Positions 1 through 15,536 are shown, counted from the stretch's first letter. The stretch: 64,000 nt of DNA from Branchiostoma floridae (GCF_000003815.2 NC_049992.1:4145246-4209245); one strand, 5' to 3'. Numbers and translations: made by a program. Notes: a model not told the origin generated them from the letters alone.

Positions 1-3000
1 GTGGGGACCCTGATCTCCAACCTGACCCACCAGAAGAACATGGTCAACTGTATGACCTCCATCCTGTCTGTGGCAACCCTGCCAGTCCGGGTATATTAAA
101 ATCTTTTAGTACCTGAATTGTGTTTTTCAAAGGTGACTGTTCAAAATTTGTGGAAATTCCACTAAGCTTAGAAGTTTGCTTACATTTAACTAGGAAATTA
201 CAATTTTAAGTGTTTCAAAAGATGTGGATAGATTCTGATCATAGCATTTGTAAGGGATTTTTTGTAACATACATGTATGAATTTTGTTTAGAGACCTGTT
301 ACCTTTCCATTTGGACCTGACCTGGCCATTCTGTTTCCTTTTTGTTCAGATAATTGTTTCTTCAGTTTCAGTTTCAGTTTATTTATTTATCCAGGAAAAT
401 ACATCGCCTACTGGCATTTTTCAATACCTCCTGGGGGGCCGGGAGACCCCAACATAAAATAACACAAAATCACAACAACTGAGTCAAAATTGAAATCAAA
501 GGTCAAACTTAAATAACTAAACGTCAGGTGTCAACTATTTACAATACAAATAACTCAGGATAACTTAATATAATAATGGTAATAATAATAACAATGATAA
601 CACATTCAGGCAGTGGATCAACTTAAAATCAAAGTAATGAAAAGTGGAATGAAAAGTGGAATTTGCATATCAATGTGTTGCTGGTCGGGCAGTGTTTGTT
701 ACAAAGTTGATTTGAAAATGAAAAATAACAGTCAGAAGAGAACATAAATGTCAGTCTTAGCGTCAAAACATAATACAGAAATCAAACAAAAGGATCCACT
801 GTGATATGACAGGTACTTAAGTTAAAATATATACAATCAGAATCCTTTAGTCCTGGTCATACAATCGTTTAAACTGTGACAGTGTCCTCGAAGATCTTCT
901 TGTATTGACCCAAGGATTAAAATTGACTTTGTCCATAGTAGTCAACTGTTTGCAGTAACTGTATGTCAGTCATCCAGAACACTCACAGACTGCAACAGTA
1001 CTGTTACATCTCTAATGTTTCTGTGACTGTTTCAGGTGATGGAGGAGTTTCAGTCAACATATGGAAGTGGGGGGCAACTTCAGGACATCAGAAGCGATGC
1101 TAAAAAGGTAACTGTTGTATAAAACTATTCACCATTGTGTCTATATGATAAGGGGTGATCGTGTTGGAGTTTTGAAGAAGTAAAAGTACTGATAGAATTC
1201 ATTTTGGGCGTGTATTTTTTGTTCGTTTGTTTGTTTGAACTTTGTTTATTCATGAGCTTGAGTCTTAAATCAGCCCGCTGGCCGCTTTTCATTGAGGCCT
1301 TGAGAGAAGTAAGGGTTAGACAAAACATATAACAGAGGTACAGTTTTCATCCTTTTGAACAATTTCTTACAACTGTAAGTTATTCAATTGATTTGCAGGA
1401 ATACGAGCGCTACTACTCCAATGAAGAGGAGCTGAATGAACAGTTGAACACGTTTGCTAACAACTGCATGTTTGCCTACTGTGGGGAGAACACTGTGGAA
1501 GTGCAGATAGATTTTCCCTCTGACAGAGGTGAGAAATTCATAATGTCATTTCTATTCTCATATTTCATTCTAATTGGTATGGTACAATATTATGTAAATG
1601 TATGACAGCTTTTGAGTTCATAGCTGGTAGGTTTTGGTAATGGTAACTCACTACTTTGTGAGGATTGTATTTGGCTCACTTTGTGTGTTTGTGTGTGTTT
1701 CTGTGTATTTGTATGTGTGTGTGTGTGTGTACTGTGTAATGTAAAATTGTATAATCTTTGTATCTATGCCATACATACACATTGCCTTGTTACCATGGGA
1801 AGGGGTTCTACTTCTACATGAAGTTTGGAAGAAATTTATTGATATATATCTTGAAAGTTCATCTGTGTTGGTAGAAGTTTTTTGTGTTGGACATAGCAGT
1901 TCAACTGTAATCCATTGTTATTACCTTTGGAATCATATTTTGGTAGAATCAGGTACGTTAGATAATATTGTGAGGCTTTTCGTCTCCCTCTGCTTCCAAA
2001 AAAGAAGTCAAACCCAACCTGTTTAGAAATAGCCAACACTAGTATTAGAGTAGATTATTGTTCATAACTGTTAATTGTCACTTGTATATCTACTATGTTT
2101 ATACCATGCACTTGCAATTAGCCCTCGGGCATGAACTTGCAAATAAACTTCTTATTGCAATATTCACAAAACTTACAGTTCCTTATTTCTCACCCGTGTA
2201 GAGTACAATGACAAGGTTGCCAGTGAGGAGTTGCCTCTTGCTGAGGAGTTTCAGGATCACCTGAAGTGTTTCATCGACACAAGCAAGGCAGTGCCAGAGG
2301 AAAGATATGCCATGGCCGAGAAACTGATTGAACAGCTACAGTAAGGAATATCACTCACTCACTCACTATCTACGTTTAGCGTCCATTGTTCCCCGTCTTG
2401 CAAGTATAGGACGTTGTGGGATATCGTTCAAGTCTGATAGGTGATCTCCAGCTGTCTCTGTCAATTAAGAGGGTTCAACTTGGCTTAATATAATGTAATA
2501 TTGTTCACGTTGTTGTATTACAGCCAGTAGGTACCACATTTGAGTAATACCGCTGTTGTAACATGCTTGAGGTACCATTCGAACATGTTTTACTTCAATT
2601 TGTTTTCTTTAGATGAACAAATACTATATATATTGATTCATAGCTGATTGAAAAGTAATGTGGGTCTTTGTTGTAAATCAACAGATCTGCTCAGTGTTGC
2701 TAACAAAAGGTAGTGGATGCTTCCTGAAACATCTGTGACCATTTCCAAAATCTATATAGTTGCATGACTAACTGCTATTTGGCTCAATCTTTCCTTGATC
2801 TCTAATCTTCAATGACATCTTTGTTGTTGGTTTCTTGCAGTATATCGTCCAATAACTACAGATCGACTCTGGTGGAGAGGATTCAACAGGAGAAATTGGA
2901 CATCAAGTGCCTTCAAGTAAGGCCTGCCAATTTGTTTCAAGTTTTTAGTAGTGATAACTTGTTGTATTTAGGTTAGGTTACTACTAAGAAAAAGTCTCTA

Positions 3001-4835
3001 TACAGTATCAATATGTTGTAAAGTTTTTAGAAGTATCTTACGTTAGAGCAAGCATTCTCCTACACAGAGGTATACTTAAACACAGTTCTTTGCCACTGCA
3101 TGATAGTTCAGTGCCCTTCTTCCACTAAGTTGTACAACTCAACTATGTACAGTACAAAAGAAGTGCTACTATCCCTGTCCTTGGTGCTGAACAACTACTT
3201 TACTTAAACCTCCATCACCAGCCCTGTTCCTGGTTTTGAAATACATGTAATACAATGGAGCAAGTTAGATATGGTAGATGTAGCCACTACCAAAGCACTT
3301 TTTGTAAATGAATGTCTCGGACTCTGTATTGTTCGAGATATGCACTATAATGTTGACAATTCTTTATCTGTTTTCCATCAGCTACTCCGTGCCATGATTC
3401 ACAATGAAGAACGCAAGCTCCCTGGAAACTGGGAAATGTACCCAAAGAAGAACAAAAAGTAGGTCTGCCAAGATTCTGTGTGTCCAGTTTTGGTATTGTT
3501 AGTTTGAAATATCTCATACTTTCAAATAAGGTAATCATTTTCATTACATGAGCTTTAATTGTTTCAAATTTAAGTTTCAAAGCCACATGCCATGGACAAT
3601 TGTGCATCATCTGACCTTTAATACACATTTATATAAAAATGAATATCCCTGACACTGATCTGAAGTAGCCATTTCTGAGAGCAAAATAAGTTGTAGCACT
3701 TCACTATAGATACTCAGAAGTAGCCAGATATACTCTGTTCTGCCACTGAAAACACAATTGAACAAAGCCTTCATTTTTTGGTAGAATGAGGTAAAGACGT
3801 TTGATTTTTTGTTTCTTTGCCTTCAGGAAAATCCAGCACCTGAAGAAGGTGCAGATGGCTCTAGCAGACAAAGGTGCACTACTGAAGATCCTTCCGCTGA
3901 TCTCACGTGACAGCGATGACCTGATCGCTGAGGTGCTGGCTCTACTGGCTGCCATGCTGTACGGGGGCAATGAACATGTGCAGGTGATTTCATTTGTTCA
4001 TGACATTGTGATTCTTACCTCTCACAAGGAAAGTGTGTGTTACTAGTATCTTCTACAATATAGAAGAAGAAGAACTTAATTGCGCAACGATCGTACACAG
4101 TACAATGTATGGCAAAAATAAGAAGAAGAAACAAACTTATCATCCTAATTACTAAAACAAGTATCAAACTTAGTACATAATTTATGCCTATTATGAATAT
4201 AGAATGAAATTGGCATTCTAATTTCTAGAACAATAAGAGCTAGCTTAAATCATTGATATTGTGTTACAATCGAGTGGGGCTAATTATGAATTTCGGCATT
4301 TTTTCTTATGACAAAGCAGTCTTTTATATATTTACCTATCTTAGCATTGTGGGAGTTGGTTGCCTTTTGAACGCTGTACCTGAAACCAAGACTATGCCAA
4401 ATTAATTGGTCGTTACAAAAAAGGCTTACATGGTAGATCAACTCAGAGCTGTTTTTCATTATGTCTTCTTCTTATAGTTTCAGTACCAAGAAAATGAATT
4501 TTCATGGCCTTGTTATTCATGTGTAGAATAGTCATGTAAGTGGATAGACTGATTGGGTGAACTGCTAAGTGTGTTGTTTGGGGCTTCATGAATTTAGCAG
4601 TTTTTTTTTTCTAATTTGTGAAACTTAAAGTCATGTACATCTATGAATAGACAAACATATTTTGAGTTAAGACATACTATTAGCCTCTTTCCCAAGCAGT
4701 ATAAGATGCTAACTTTGAGTTGTTTTCTGTGTGGTAGGATTGCCTGATGGACTTTTTCATTGGCAGCAGGGAAGAGATGCTGTTTTCTGCCTTCAAGTCC
4801 AGAATGGAACTATCAGCAGTCATCACTACAGAGAG
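1..4835 (+). CDS. IP3R-like gene: upstream helical (solenoid) exons
   Basis: Eight exons (1-90, 1036-1107, 1399-1528, 2202-2340, 2841-2916, 3382-3458, 3827-3983, 4738-4835) encode amphipathic helical sequence with no membrane spans, e.g. EYERYYSNEEELNEQL, LLRAMIHNEERKLPGNWEMY and ISRDSDDLIAEVLALLAAML. The DCLMDFFIGSREEML stretch at 4738 resembles the IP3R/RyR armadillo-like repeats before the RIH-associated region. The first exon is in frame from base 1 and ends at a consensus donor (gtatat), so the gene enters the window already in coding sequence. Assignment to the family rests on its continuity with the recognisable 3' half. Confidence 0.75.
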
Positions 4836-7800
4836 GTACGTATGGTCGTGGACCAAAGTCTGTGCAACGCAAGCTGTTCAGAACCATAGTGGTCCATTTT
4901 CCTAGTAATTTGTGTACTAGATCAGGGGAAGGGACCATTTTGAAGAAAAAAAATCAGTAGAAGCCAATCAATCATTAGAATCATAGCTGGTACCATGGAG
5001 CATAAAATGCGCAAATACAGCATGCTTTCTCCTTGGTACTGAAATGCCATCCATGATGTAATATTTCCAAATTCTTTATAGCATGAAAGTTCATCTGTGT
5101 CGGGAGAATACATTATGGAATTGCTCAACTTTCTTTCCAACACGAATTAATATGGGGACTTACCCTAAATTTTCGGTCAACTCCGTCGACCTTGTTCACA
5201 GAATGACCCTATCTCCAGCAGTGACGTTAGGAACATGCCACTTTTGCAGNNNNNNNNNNNNNNNNNNNNNNNNNNNNNNNNNNNNNNNNNNNNNNNNNNN
5301 NNNNNNNNNNNNNNNNNNNNNNNNNNNNNNNNNNNNNNNNNNNNNNNNNGGATGCAGGCGGTATGGTAGTGGTAACGCTATACTGCAAAAGTGGCGTGTT
5401 CCTGACGTCTCTGCAGGAGATAGGGTCATTCTGTGAACAAGGTCGACGGAGTTGACCGAAAATTTAGGGTAAGTCCCCATATTAATTCGTGTTGGAAAGA
5501 AAGTTGAGCAATTCCATAATTTCCAAATTCTTATCATCTTTTCATATTTAGGCCATACCAATGCATTTTTATGATTACCTGGCATGTTTTCTGTAATTTC
5601 CTTATTAGCAAGAGAAAAACTGTGGAGAAAGTTTGAAATTCTGTCTCTGACAGTAACAGTGATTAACATAGCCACTATTTGATTATGCCTATTTTCATTT
5701 CAAGAAGCTGTTTTTTAAAGTTTCAATCCGATATAAAGCAAGACATTAAGCTTGTGTGTCTTAGTGAATACACATCATAATTAAGCATACAACAAATGTT
5801 GAGTCAGACTCTTCTTCTCAGTACTAGTGTTGATTAGAAATATGTAAATCCATTTCCACAGGCGACTGCTGGAGGCCCAGCACAAGGCAGAGATGCAGAA
5901 GGCCATGGAGATGGAGAAGGCTCTCAGCAGGGCAGTTATCGATGGAAAAACAGCCATGGCAGTAAGCTTCTGGTTCTTTTTTGTTGTCTGAATTCCAACT
6001 TAACTACCTTAAGGCATATCCTACCAGTTTCATTATGTTTAAAGTTACAGGTAAGACCAGGCTAATAGGTTTGATCCGTTCACATTGGGGAAGAACCTTA
6101 ACCTCAAATCTTGTAAGTGTTGTAGTGTGGCAAGATTTTATTGTCTTCAAGGTGTGGCTGTCCTCAAACACAGTACCATTAGCCATTAAGTCCCATCTGA
6201 GGAGACACCCCTAACCAAAGCTTGGCTATAGGTATTATTCAATTGTACTAGAGTTGAGTAAGGAAATTTGTGTAAACCGCTTTTCCTAAGGGCACAACAT
6301 TTGCAACTGGCTAAGACTTTCAACTGAGAATCTTGTGTCAATGGGAAGACAATGTTAAGGAAGATACATGTATTCGCAAAATGAACCTGCAAAAAGTTAA
6401 CCCCCTTGACAGAAGCAGCTGGAGATCAGCTATCAGACGTGAATGACATCTTGCAACGTCTTACCCTTGCAAGACAGGGAACAACGGATGCTAAATCAGA
6501 TAGTGACTGAGTGAGTGAGTGAGTGAGTGAGTGAGTGAGTGAGTGAGTGAGTGAGTGAGTGAGTGAGTGAGTGTGTCAAAGGAACACCTATGAATTACAA
6601 ACCTGATGAAGCTACAGTTTTATCCATGGAAAAAATAAAACATTTTTGCAGGCTGTGAAGCGCCATGGAAGCACTGCCTCCAAGATGTCCATCATGAGTG
6701 CTCGAGGACGGGCTAGAATAAAGACAGGGAAGAAGCGAAGCCAGTCCAGCAAGTCAAAGAAGTCTGCGGCAGGCAGCAGGCCTGAACATGGACAGACAAG
6801 GCCTGCCTGGCCGACACCGCCGGCGATGAAAACTCCTCAGAAAGAGACAGGTCTGGTTTAGAGTTTGTTCATTGATACAGGTTTATACACAGCTATATCG
6901 CATATGGTATCACCTTCAGGCAAAAGCCAGAGCAATTAAGTGGCCAGGGGGTATTGTTCATACATTGATTAAATGTAATGAAACTAAAAAAATACATCAT
7001 TTGTTTGTTTGTCTGTTTATTTATTTATGATCTTACTGAAATTTATATATCTTACTGAAATTTTTTTAGTAAGCTTTTGAACCCCACAGTGCCGCACTGC
7101 AGTGAGATTCCACCTTTTATTGAACATACATGCCTTATTAGGCTAATTACAGCCATACAGATACAAAAGTTCTAACTGTACTTATAGCACTTGAACAAAT
7201 TCAACGGAGGCATATTTATTATTGTCTATGACCTTGCAAAAGACTCTATACTTTGTTTGTACATGTTCTTTCTGTTCAGAACCAGCCAATGGTGGCATTG
7301 AGCTGACATCGGTGAAGCAGACAGCAGAGGTGCTGCTCCGTGCCAGCCAGGCTAATGTAGACGAGCCGTCCACTTCTGCTGAAGGTCCAACTGAAGTGGT
7401 CGTGGAAAATAATGGGGTAGATATTCAATTACTTTAAATTCCTTTCTTTTATAGTGTCTGTGACTTGATTTTAACATAAGAAGGGTAAGCAAATTTTCAC
7501 AGTGTTTTAACGTGAAAAAAACTGCCAAGCCTCGACATATCCAGTATACAGATATATGCCCTGTAAGACTGATATAACTGCAATAGGGCATTCCCCTGAA
7601 CAGCTTTACCCACGTCTAGCTTGCGTACAGTACCCTTATGCACCTTCTGGTGTGAGAAGGACGTTGACTTTAACTTATGAGAAAGAACACGGAAGATGAA
7701 TACACACCATGTGGACCAATTCCCTACTGTAGCTAGTTTCAACGGTGCTTTTACACAGATATGTGGCTAAGGGAATGTAGATTTGACATGACTGATGTTA

Positions 7801-10800
7801 TACCTTTTCTTGTTATCCAGACGGAGGAGCACAATGATCTGATTGAAGAGCTAGAAGAGCCGCTGGATGAGGTCCTGTTTGAGGATGACGGAAATATCGA
7901 GCTGGTCTTACGTGTGCTCGGCATGATGTGTGATGCACAACACACTAAACTACAGGTATGAATTCAATTTTATCTTTTAAAAGCTACCCTAGGCCTACTC
8001 TTATAAATGAGTGTGGTGGCTTCTTTCACATGCTCGATGTGTGGCTGTCCTCAAACACAGGATCTCTGCTTTACATCCCATCCAAGATATTCCTTACCAA
8101 CGATAGTGCTACTCATTTTCACCAGAGTCAAGACTTAGTGAGGGAATTGGTGTTGAGTGCCTGTTACAAAAGTATAACCGTCTGGGTGAATAGATTCCAT
8201 TACAGTGTTGTTTTGTTATTATCTGTTATTTTGTAACTGCTGTAATTTGTCAAAATGTTTTAAGCTATTTGTTTTTATTTGTTTAATTTGATACCTTTTT
8301 TACTCTTAAGGTGACCGGTGTACTACTCCTGTTGCCCACACCTCTCAGATGTCATTCTCTGAATATCAATAGATAAATTGAGGCCTGCTAAAAAAACCTA
8401 CCACATGCCACAATGGTACCATTTTGACTGGTCTTCTTATTTTTGTCAGGACTACATCCGAGAGCAGCCAGACAACATGAAGTCGTTCAACCTGGTAGCG
8501 GAAACCACCCTGTACCTGCAGCTGCATTACTCCAACATCAACGGGGGCAACATAAGGCTGGTCACCAGCATTTTCAACACACTCTTCAACCTGGCAGTGG
8601 TTAGTAAAACAGTTTAAAGTCTAGAAAGTTCTATCATAGAGTATGACCCACTCTTTAACCTGGTGGCAGAGACCACTCTTTACCTGCAGCTGCACTACTC
8701 CAACATCAACGGGGGCAACATCAGACTTGTGACCAGTATCTTCAACACACTCTTCAACCTGGCTGTGGTTAGTAAAACAGTTTAGTGTAGAAGTATTATT
8801 ATAGACACACTCTTTAACCTGGTGGCAGAGACCACCCTGTACCTGCAGCTGCATTATTCTAACATCAACGGGGGCAACATCAGACTTGTGACCAGCATCT
8901 TCAACACACTCTTCAACTTGGCAGTGGTTAGTACTGAAACAGTTTATTGTCTAGAATATTTATTATAATTATAGACACACTCTTTAACCTGTTGGCAGAG
9001 ACCACTCTTTACTTGCAGCTGCACTACTTCTGGATATCAACGGGGGCAACATCAGACTGGTCACCTGTATTTTCAACACTCTGTTCAACCTGGATGTGGT
9101 TAATAATTTTTTAAAGTACTTTAGTGTAGAGAACTATTATCATAGACACTTTTCAATCTGGTAGTGGTCAAGCCTAGAGCTTTATTTATCAATCATCACA
9201 AACTGTTAACCTGGTAGTGGTCAGTACTGAAACAGGCTTATAGTCTAGAACATAGACACACTCTTTAACCTGGTGGCAGAGACCACTCTTTACCTGCAGC
9301 TGCACTACTAGAGCTTTAAGAAGACCACTCCAATTCATTTCCTGGGCTCTCAAACTTTCTAAAGTTAACAGTATCCTTAAGGAAGAGGAGATCAGAAAAG
9401 GGTTAAAAAGTGTGTTTTTCCCTAGAACTTTTATGATAGTAGACTGGAACTTGAGCAGACCTGTAAAAACCACTGCAACTATTTTAAGATTCACAGTTGT
9501 AATACAATATATGTGTACCAATGTTCACAGGGAAACTCCAAAAACCAGGCCATCATTTTTGACACCAAGGCCATTGACTACATCAACTTCATCCTGAGGG
9601 AAACCAAGTTCACGGGAGCAGACCAACTGGCAGTAAGAGACAATTTTTTTTTAATTTGATGCAAAAAAAGACAATTATTGTTTCCACAACTATCAAAAGA
9701 GTTTATCCTGGACTATTTGGACAATTTCTAGGTAAAGTAGAAAACTACATTGATACTAGATATCAAGTTAGGCAATATAAGTTCATATAAAAGCTACATG
9801 TAAATATCTAAACATGAATTTCAGAGTCGCATCCTGCAAATAATTTCCAAATCCTCCTATACTCTGCAGTTAGTGCTCGATGCTAAGTAGAGCAGCAGTA
9901 TGTACTACCATCTTTTAGTCTTTGGTATGACTCTATAGGAGGCTTATGTATTTATGTACATGTATGTATGACTCTCTCAGTGAATCAAACTGGCACTTAC
10001 TACATGTGAGCAAGTGCTCTACATGTAGTCTTTAGGTTATTGTGGTATTAGAATTTCACAAAGCCAAATTTTCTATTTTTCCCACAGGTTGTCCAGTTGA
10101 AAACTTCCATTGGGAACCTGCTAAAGGTTATCATTGAGGAAAACACAAACGATGCAGCGCTGGCAAAGGTAACGTAGCCTGACATCATAGGTTACTGTAA
10201 ATTGTTATGTTTTTGTGGGGTACAAAGGTACATGATGCCGTTGGTGATTGTAACGCTTGTGCTCCTTTATCCGTTGGGTAACCTATATTTGTTGCTTTAA
10301 AAACAGGGTATTTGGGGATACCACGTCGACGGACACTAGTTTCAAATTGCAATATTTTCAGGATATTGCAGTTTGAAACTATCATCCGTCAACTTGATGT
10401 CCCTAAATACTATGTTTTGAACAACAACGGATATAGGTTACCCCACGGATAGAGGTGAACTAGCGTTATATCCATTTATTTCTGCGGGGATGAAATAAAA
10501 GGCTGTGACAATAAATTGTATTTGATCAACTATATCTACTCCTTAAAACTTGTGTGCACTCAGCTTAGCATTACTTAGCAAGTCTGAGAACCATTAGAAA
10601 TCACATTTTCATGGTTTAACTAGGAAAGAAACCAGAAATATGAAGATTNNNNNNNNNNNNNNNNNNNNNNNNNNNNNNNNNNNNNNNNNNNNNNNNNNNN
10701 NNNNNNNNNNNNNNNNNNNNNNNNNNNNNNNNNNNNNNNNNNNNNNNNNNNNNNNNNNNNNNNNNNNNNNNNNNNNNNNNNNNNNNNNNNNNNNNNNNNN

Positions 10801-13800
10801 NNNNNNNNNNNNNNNNNNNNNNNNNNNNNNNNNNNNNNNNNNNNNNNNNNNNNNNNNNNNNNNNNNNNNNNNNNNNNNNNNNNNNNNNNNNNNNNNNNNN
10901 NNNNNNNNNNNNNNNNNNNNNNNNNNNNNNNNNNNNNNNNNNNNNNNNNNNNNNNNNNNNNNNNNNNNNNNNNNNNNNNNNNNNNNNNNNNNNNNNNNNN
11001 NNNNNNNNNNNNNNNNNNNNNNNNNNNNNNNNNNNNNNNNNNNNNNNNNNNNNNNNNNNNNNNNNNNNNNNNNNNNNNNNNNNNNNNNNNNNTCAAGAGA
11101 TGGCATTTCAGTACCTTGGAGAGAGTATGCTGTAGCCACCTCTGCTAGCTGTATTGCATGTGCTTTACCGTTTGTGGCTAAACTCATGGAATGAAATCCA
11201 GTCTGATCAATTGAAATTGGTAAAAAACAGGAAATTTGCCAAATATTCTGTTATCAATTTGTAATGATATTAACTTAAATTTTCTGTTTTGTAGGAAATT
11301 AAAGACCTGTTGGATGATGAGGCTGTTAATACAACAGTGGTCGATAGTTTCTTGGAGCGGGTAAGTTTGCTACCATTACCATTAAAACATATCTTTTAAA
11401 GGAGCTCAAAACTATACCTAGTAGTATAATGTATTAATTTTGCATCATTTTTCTAAACCATGCACGGTGTTTTCATCCCAAAAGTCTAATCAACAAGTTA
11501 TTGTTAAAAGTTAAACTTTGCCCATACATCTAAGATGTGTAGGGCCCATACATCTAAGATGCGTAGGGTGGCGCCCATCTCCACTTCGAAGCCCTTGGGC
11601 CACACATTTGTGCAATTCACTACAGCAGGGGGCTGGCCCGCTGGTAGTGATGACTGTGTTTAACTTCCATACTCTTCCTCATTAGTGCTGAGTGCTAAGC
11701 AGAGAAAGCAGCATGTACCATTTTTAGAGTCTTTGGTATGACTCGGCCGGGGATCGAACTCACAACCTACCGAATGCAAGTCGAACACTCTACCCACTCG
11801 GCCATTGCACCGGTTGTTGCACCAAGTTATTGTGAATGATGGAAAAGATATATTACACTTTAAAAACAGTAAAACTGTATTCCCAATCCAAAATTGTTGG
11901 AACATTATTTGTATCATTTCAGGGGCCATTCTAACCATGCACTGTGCTTTCATTAAAAAAAAATCAATGGATATAGGTTACCCTGCGGATAAAAGTGAAC
12001 TATTGTTAACTGCAATGCCTTGCCATGTAAATGTATCCCTAGAAATGTGCACAAATCATGCTCATGAATCTTATTTTGACAAATTGTGTATTTGTATATC
12101 TTTGATATCATTATTTTTGCTCCCGGAAGCTACCCGGCCGGGCCCTGGTTTTGAAATGTGACCTAAGCCTAAGCAAGTGCTTTACAATTCTAACCATGCA
12201 CTGTGCTTTCATTACAAAAAATCAATGGATAAAAATATAGTTTACTCCGCGGATAAAGGTGAACTATTGTTAACTGTAATGCCTTTCATCCATGTATAAT
12301 GCCATACATTTAATTCTTCATCTTCCTTACAACAGAAGAAATCCACAGACGAGCAGCTGAAGAAGAGTTGGCAGCACCTCGGCTTCACTTTCTTCCACAT
12401 CATCAAACGGTTTCTGGACCTGGACAGCACTCTCAACCCAAAAGGTAACCAACATGACCCATTTACAGAATTGCATATGCAGGGCTCGAAATACTTTTTT
12501 CTGCATACCTGCACTGGTGCAGGTAACATTGAAAATTACCTGCACCAGACAAATTTTACCTGCACCACTCTGAACTTAAGAATTGTGGATCATGCTAAAG
12601 TTGTTCAGGAACCATGCATTGCTATTTTTTCTTTCATACTTTATCAATGCAGCTCATAAGAATCCATACACACCTACATCATAGAACATTTATGTATAAA
12701 ACTCAGTACATAGACTAAGTGCAGGTTAGGTGCAGGTCACTAAGACATCAGAAATACCTGCACAGCTCCAACTTTACCTGCACTAACCTGCATATGCAGG
12801 TGGTATTTCGAGCCCTGATATGGCTCTGGTGTTCCAGTCTGTGACTCCGGCACCGATGCCAGCCCTTGGATAGGACATTCAATGGAGGTCCTGTATTTGA
12901 AGAGAGCCATACCGCAAGCACGTTAAGATCCCACAACACTTATCAAAGAGAGTTGGGGTCCTTCCCGGTGTGAGTGGTTCAATCCTGCAGTCTTATGGCC
13001 ACACCTGGGGCAATTACTGTTGTATTGAGGTCACTTGAGTGGCGCCAAATGGCAGTTTGCTCCGGACCCTTACGATTTAATCGCAATTTTGTTTTGTCGC
13101 AGATTTCCAGAACACAGAGGATGCCAAGCAGGCGTGGGCGTTTTTCGAGAGCAACACGCTGTCTGTGGAAATCATCAAAGACAACGAGATACAGAAGGTG
13201 CACTTTAGGATTAGAAAGAAGGTGAGGCAAGAAAACTCCATAACACATACTTACTTCATCACTAGTAGATAATTCAGCAAGGAATGTAACTAAAACATGA
13301 CGTAGATTCTGAAATAGATTGCAGCTTGTGAAAAGTTTCTACATCATACTAACTTTGTCTTGTCTTGGAATCAAAGAAATGCAATGCAATTTCGTGTTCA
13401 AGAAATTGAGTTGTATGTGTGACACAAACACAGAGTTTCTTGAGGAACATGGTAATAAAAAATCCCTTGAAAAATAATTTCTGTACACTATGTAAATTCT
13501 GCACAGTCAATTATGATATGTTCCTTAAGTTTGTTTCATGTAGTTTTGTGCAGTTACATTGTGTATGCAATGTTAAAAAGGACCTCTGAGTTAGTAGCAA
13601 TAGCTGCTATGAATATTGTTGACTTACTGCTAGCTAGTTGTGAATCTAGTTGGTCATCATCGATGCTGACTGAAAAAAAAAAGTTGTGAATCTGAAAGAA
13701 CTCAAACTCCAACTCAATGACAACTGTAAGATTAGAGAATCTATCGCTAATTGTTTGTTTAATGATCCATGAACAGGACCTTCTGAGGAATGAGGTGAAG

Positions 13801-15471
13801 GAGAAACTGAAGTGGAGTGTGGACCGTTCGTCGCCTAGCAACAAGATCCGCGACTTCATCGATTGGTCGAAAGACATCCGCAGGGACATCAACTACCAGG
13901 CCTGGGTCCGATCCCACGGGCTGGCGGCGTTCTTCATCGCACGCGAGTAAGTGGAGCTCACTTTAACTTGAAATTACAGGGAGCATTTTAAAGATGCATT
14001 TGGTAATAATATGTACTAAGTTAGATAAAAATTTTAGCTTGAAGTTGAATGTGATTAATACTTTTCAAGTCAGCATTTTTTAGCCTGATCAAAAAATAAA
14101 GTCTTTCTAATGTATACATTTGTTTTAAGTTTTCAAACAATCAGTTTAACATTAATCAAAGGTTGACAGCTTACATTTGAAGAAATTTTACTAACTACAA
14201 TCAAAGTATAACCTCGACATAAGTCTTCTTGTACATGTTTGTACATGACATCTATGCTGATACAAATGTTAGTTGCTAGTATATCAGTTTGAGGCTGTAA
14301 ATATACTAGATTTTTCTTGACATCTGTGCCTCTAACTTCCTTACAGGGTGTTCTGGAACCGAGCCATCATTTTCCTGACCTTGGTCATCAACATCTTCAT
14401 GTTGTCCACGTGGAACGCTCCATGTCCTCAGCACTATGGGTAAGTAAACAATGATATTCACAGGTGATTGAGAAGAACAGTCATTCAATTTGTTAACTCT
14501 TTATTCTTACTTGTAGATGTTGTAGTTCATGGGTCCAAACAATGGTTCGTTAATCAGGGCAGTGTGGTACTGTTATTGGTCTGTCTGTGCATTTGTGATT
14601 TCAGTACACACAGTTTCAGATATTGAATATAGTTCTCTTGCAGGCCCTCTTATTTATACTCTTGTTCCTCATAGTTTTTCCTGAGATGTTGGAGAAGCAA
14701 GGAAACAAAGTGTTGTGTCCCCCCATTTAAGGACCATAGCTAATGCCACAAGCATGTGCAAGCCCTTAGCCAAAAATGCATTTTTTATTCATCAGTTGCT
14801 ACGACACCACAAAACAAGGCCTGCAAACCACTTCTTCATAACTAAAGTCCACACTAATTTGTTTCCTTGGTTCTCTGAGATGTAGAATAATTTATCTACC
14901 AAGAAGAGGGTACATTTTCAAGACACCTCACCTCACCGGTCCCATAGCCTCACCGGCCGTAGGGGCAGCACATCCATCAACATAAGTTTTCCACCCTTTT
15001 CTGTCCTCAGCCAAGGTTGCAAGATGGTTGACTGTTTGTCCTGACCAGTCTTTCAAATCACTAGTCCAAGTCCGTCGTGGACGACCCCTAGGTCTTACAC
15101 CCTCCGCCCTTCCTTGGAGTATGTGTATTTCAAGACAGAAGACTCAGAAAACTTGGAGGGACTTGTATTCACTCCGAGAAACATCTCCAGTGTTTGTACC
15201 TTGTGTTCTCTCGTTATAGGACCAGAGCAAACGCCACGTGCGCGAGCCCCGAGCCCAAGACACCGCACGGAATCCTGTGGAGTGCGGACAACGGGCCTTA
15301 CGAGATCACGGTGTACGTGCTGGGGGGCATCCACAACCTCCTGTCCTTCTGCCTCATGATCAGCTTCTTCCTGTCCAACAGGCTCAGGCTGCCAGACGGG
15401 AACAACACCAAGGCCTGGTTCAGGTAAGGTCTCATTCCAGTATGTACACACACGCACACACACACACACAC

Positions 15472-15536
<65 letters not shown>

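Noticed and set aside
8621-9521. Minus-strand open frames with repeated VQLQVKSGLCHQVKE words
   Set aside because: They are the antisense of the duplicated channel exon.
11740-11815. Candidate tRNA gene on the minus strand
   Set aside because: A- and B-box-like motifs are present, but no complete cloverleaf could be drawn and the motif continues into a SINE body. The same applies at 22,200-22,268 and 28,570-28,645.
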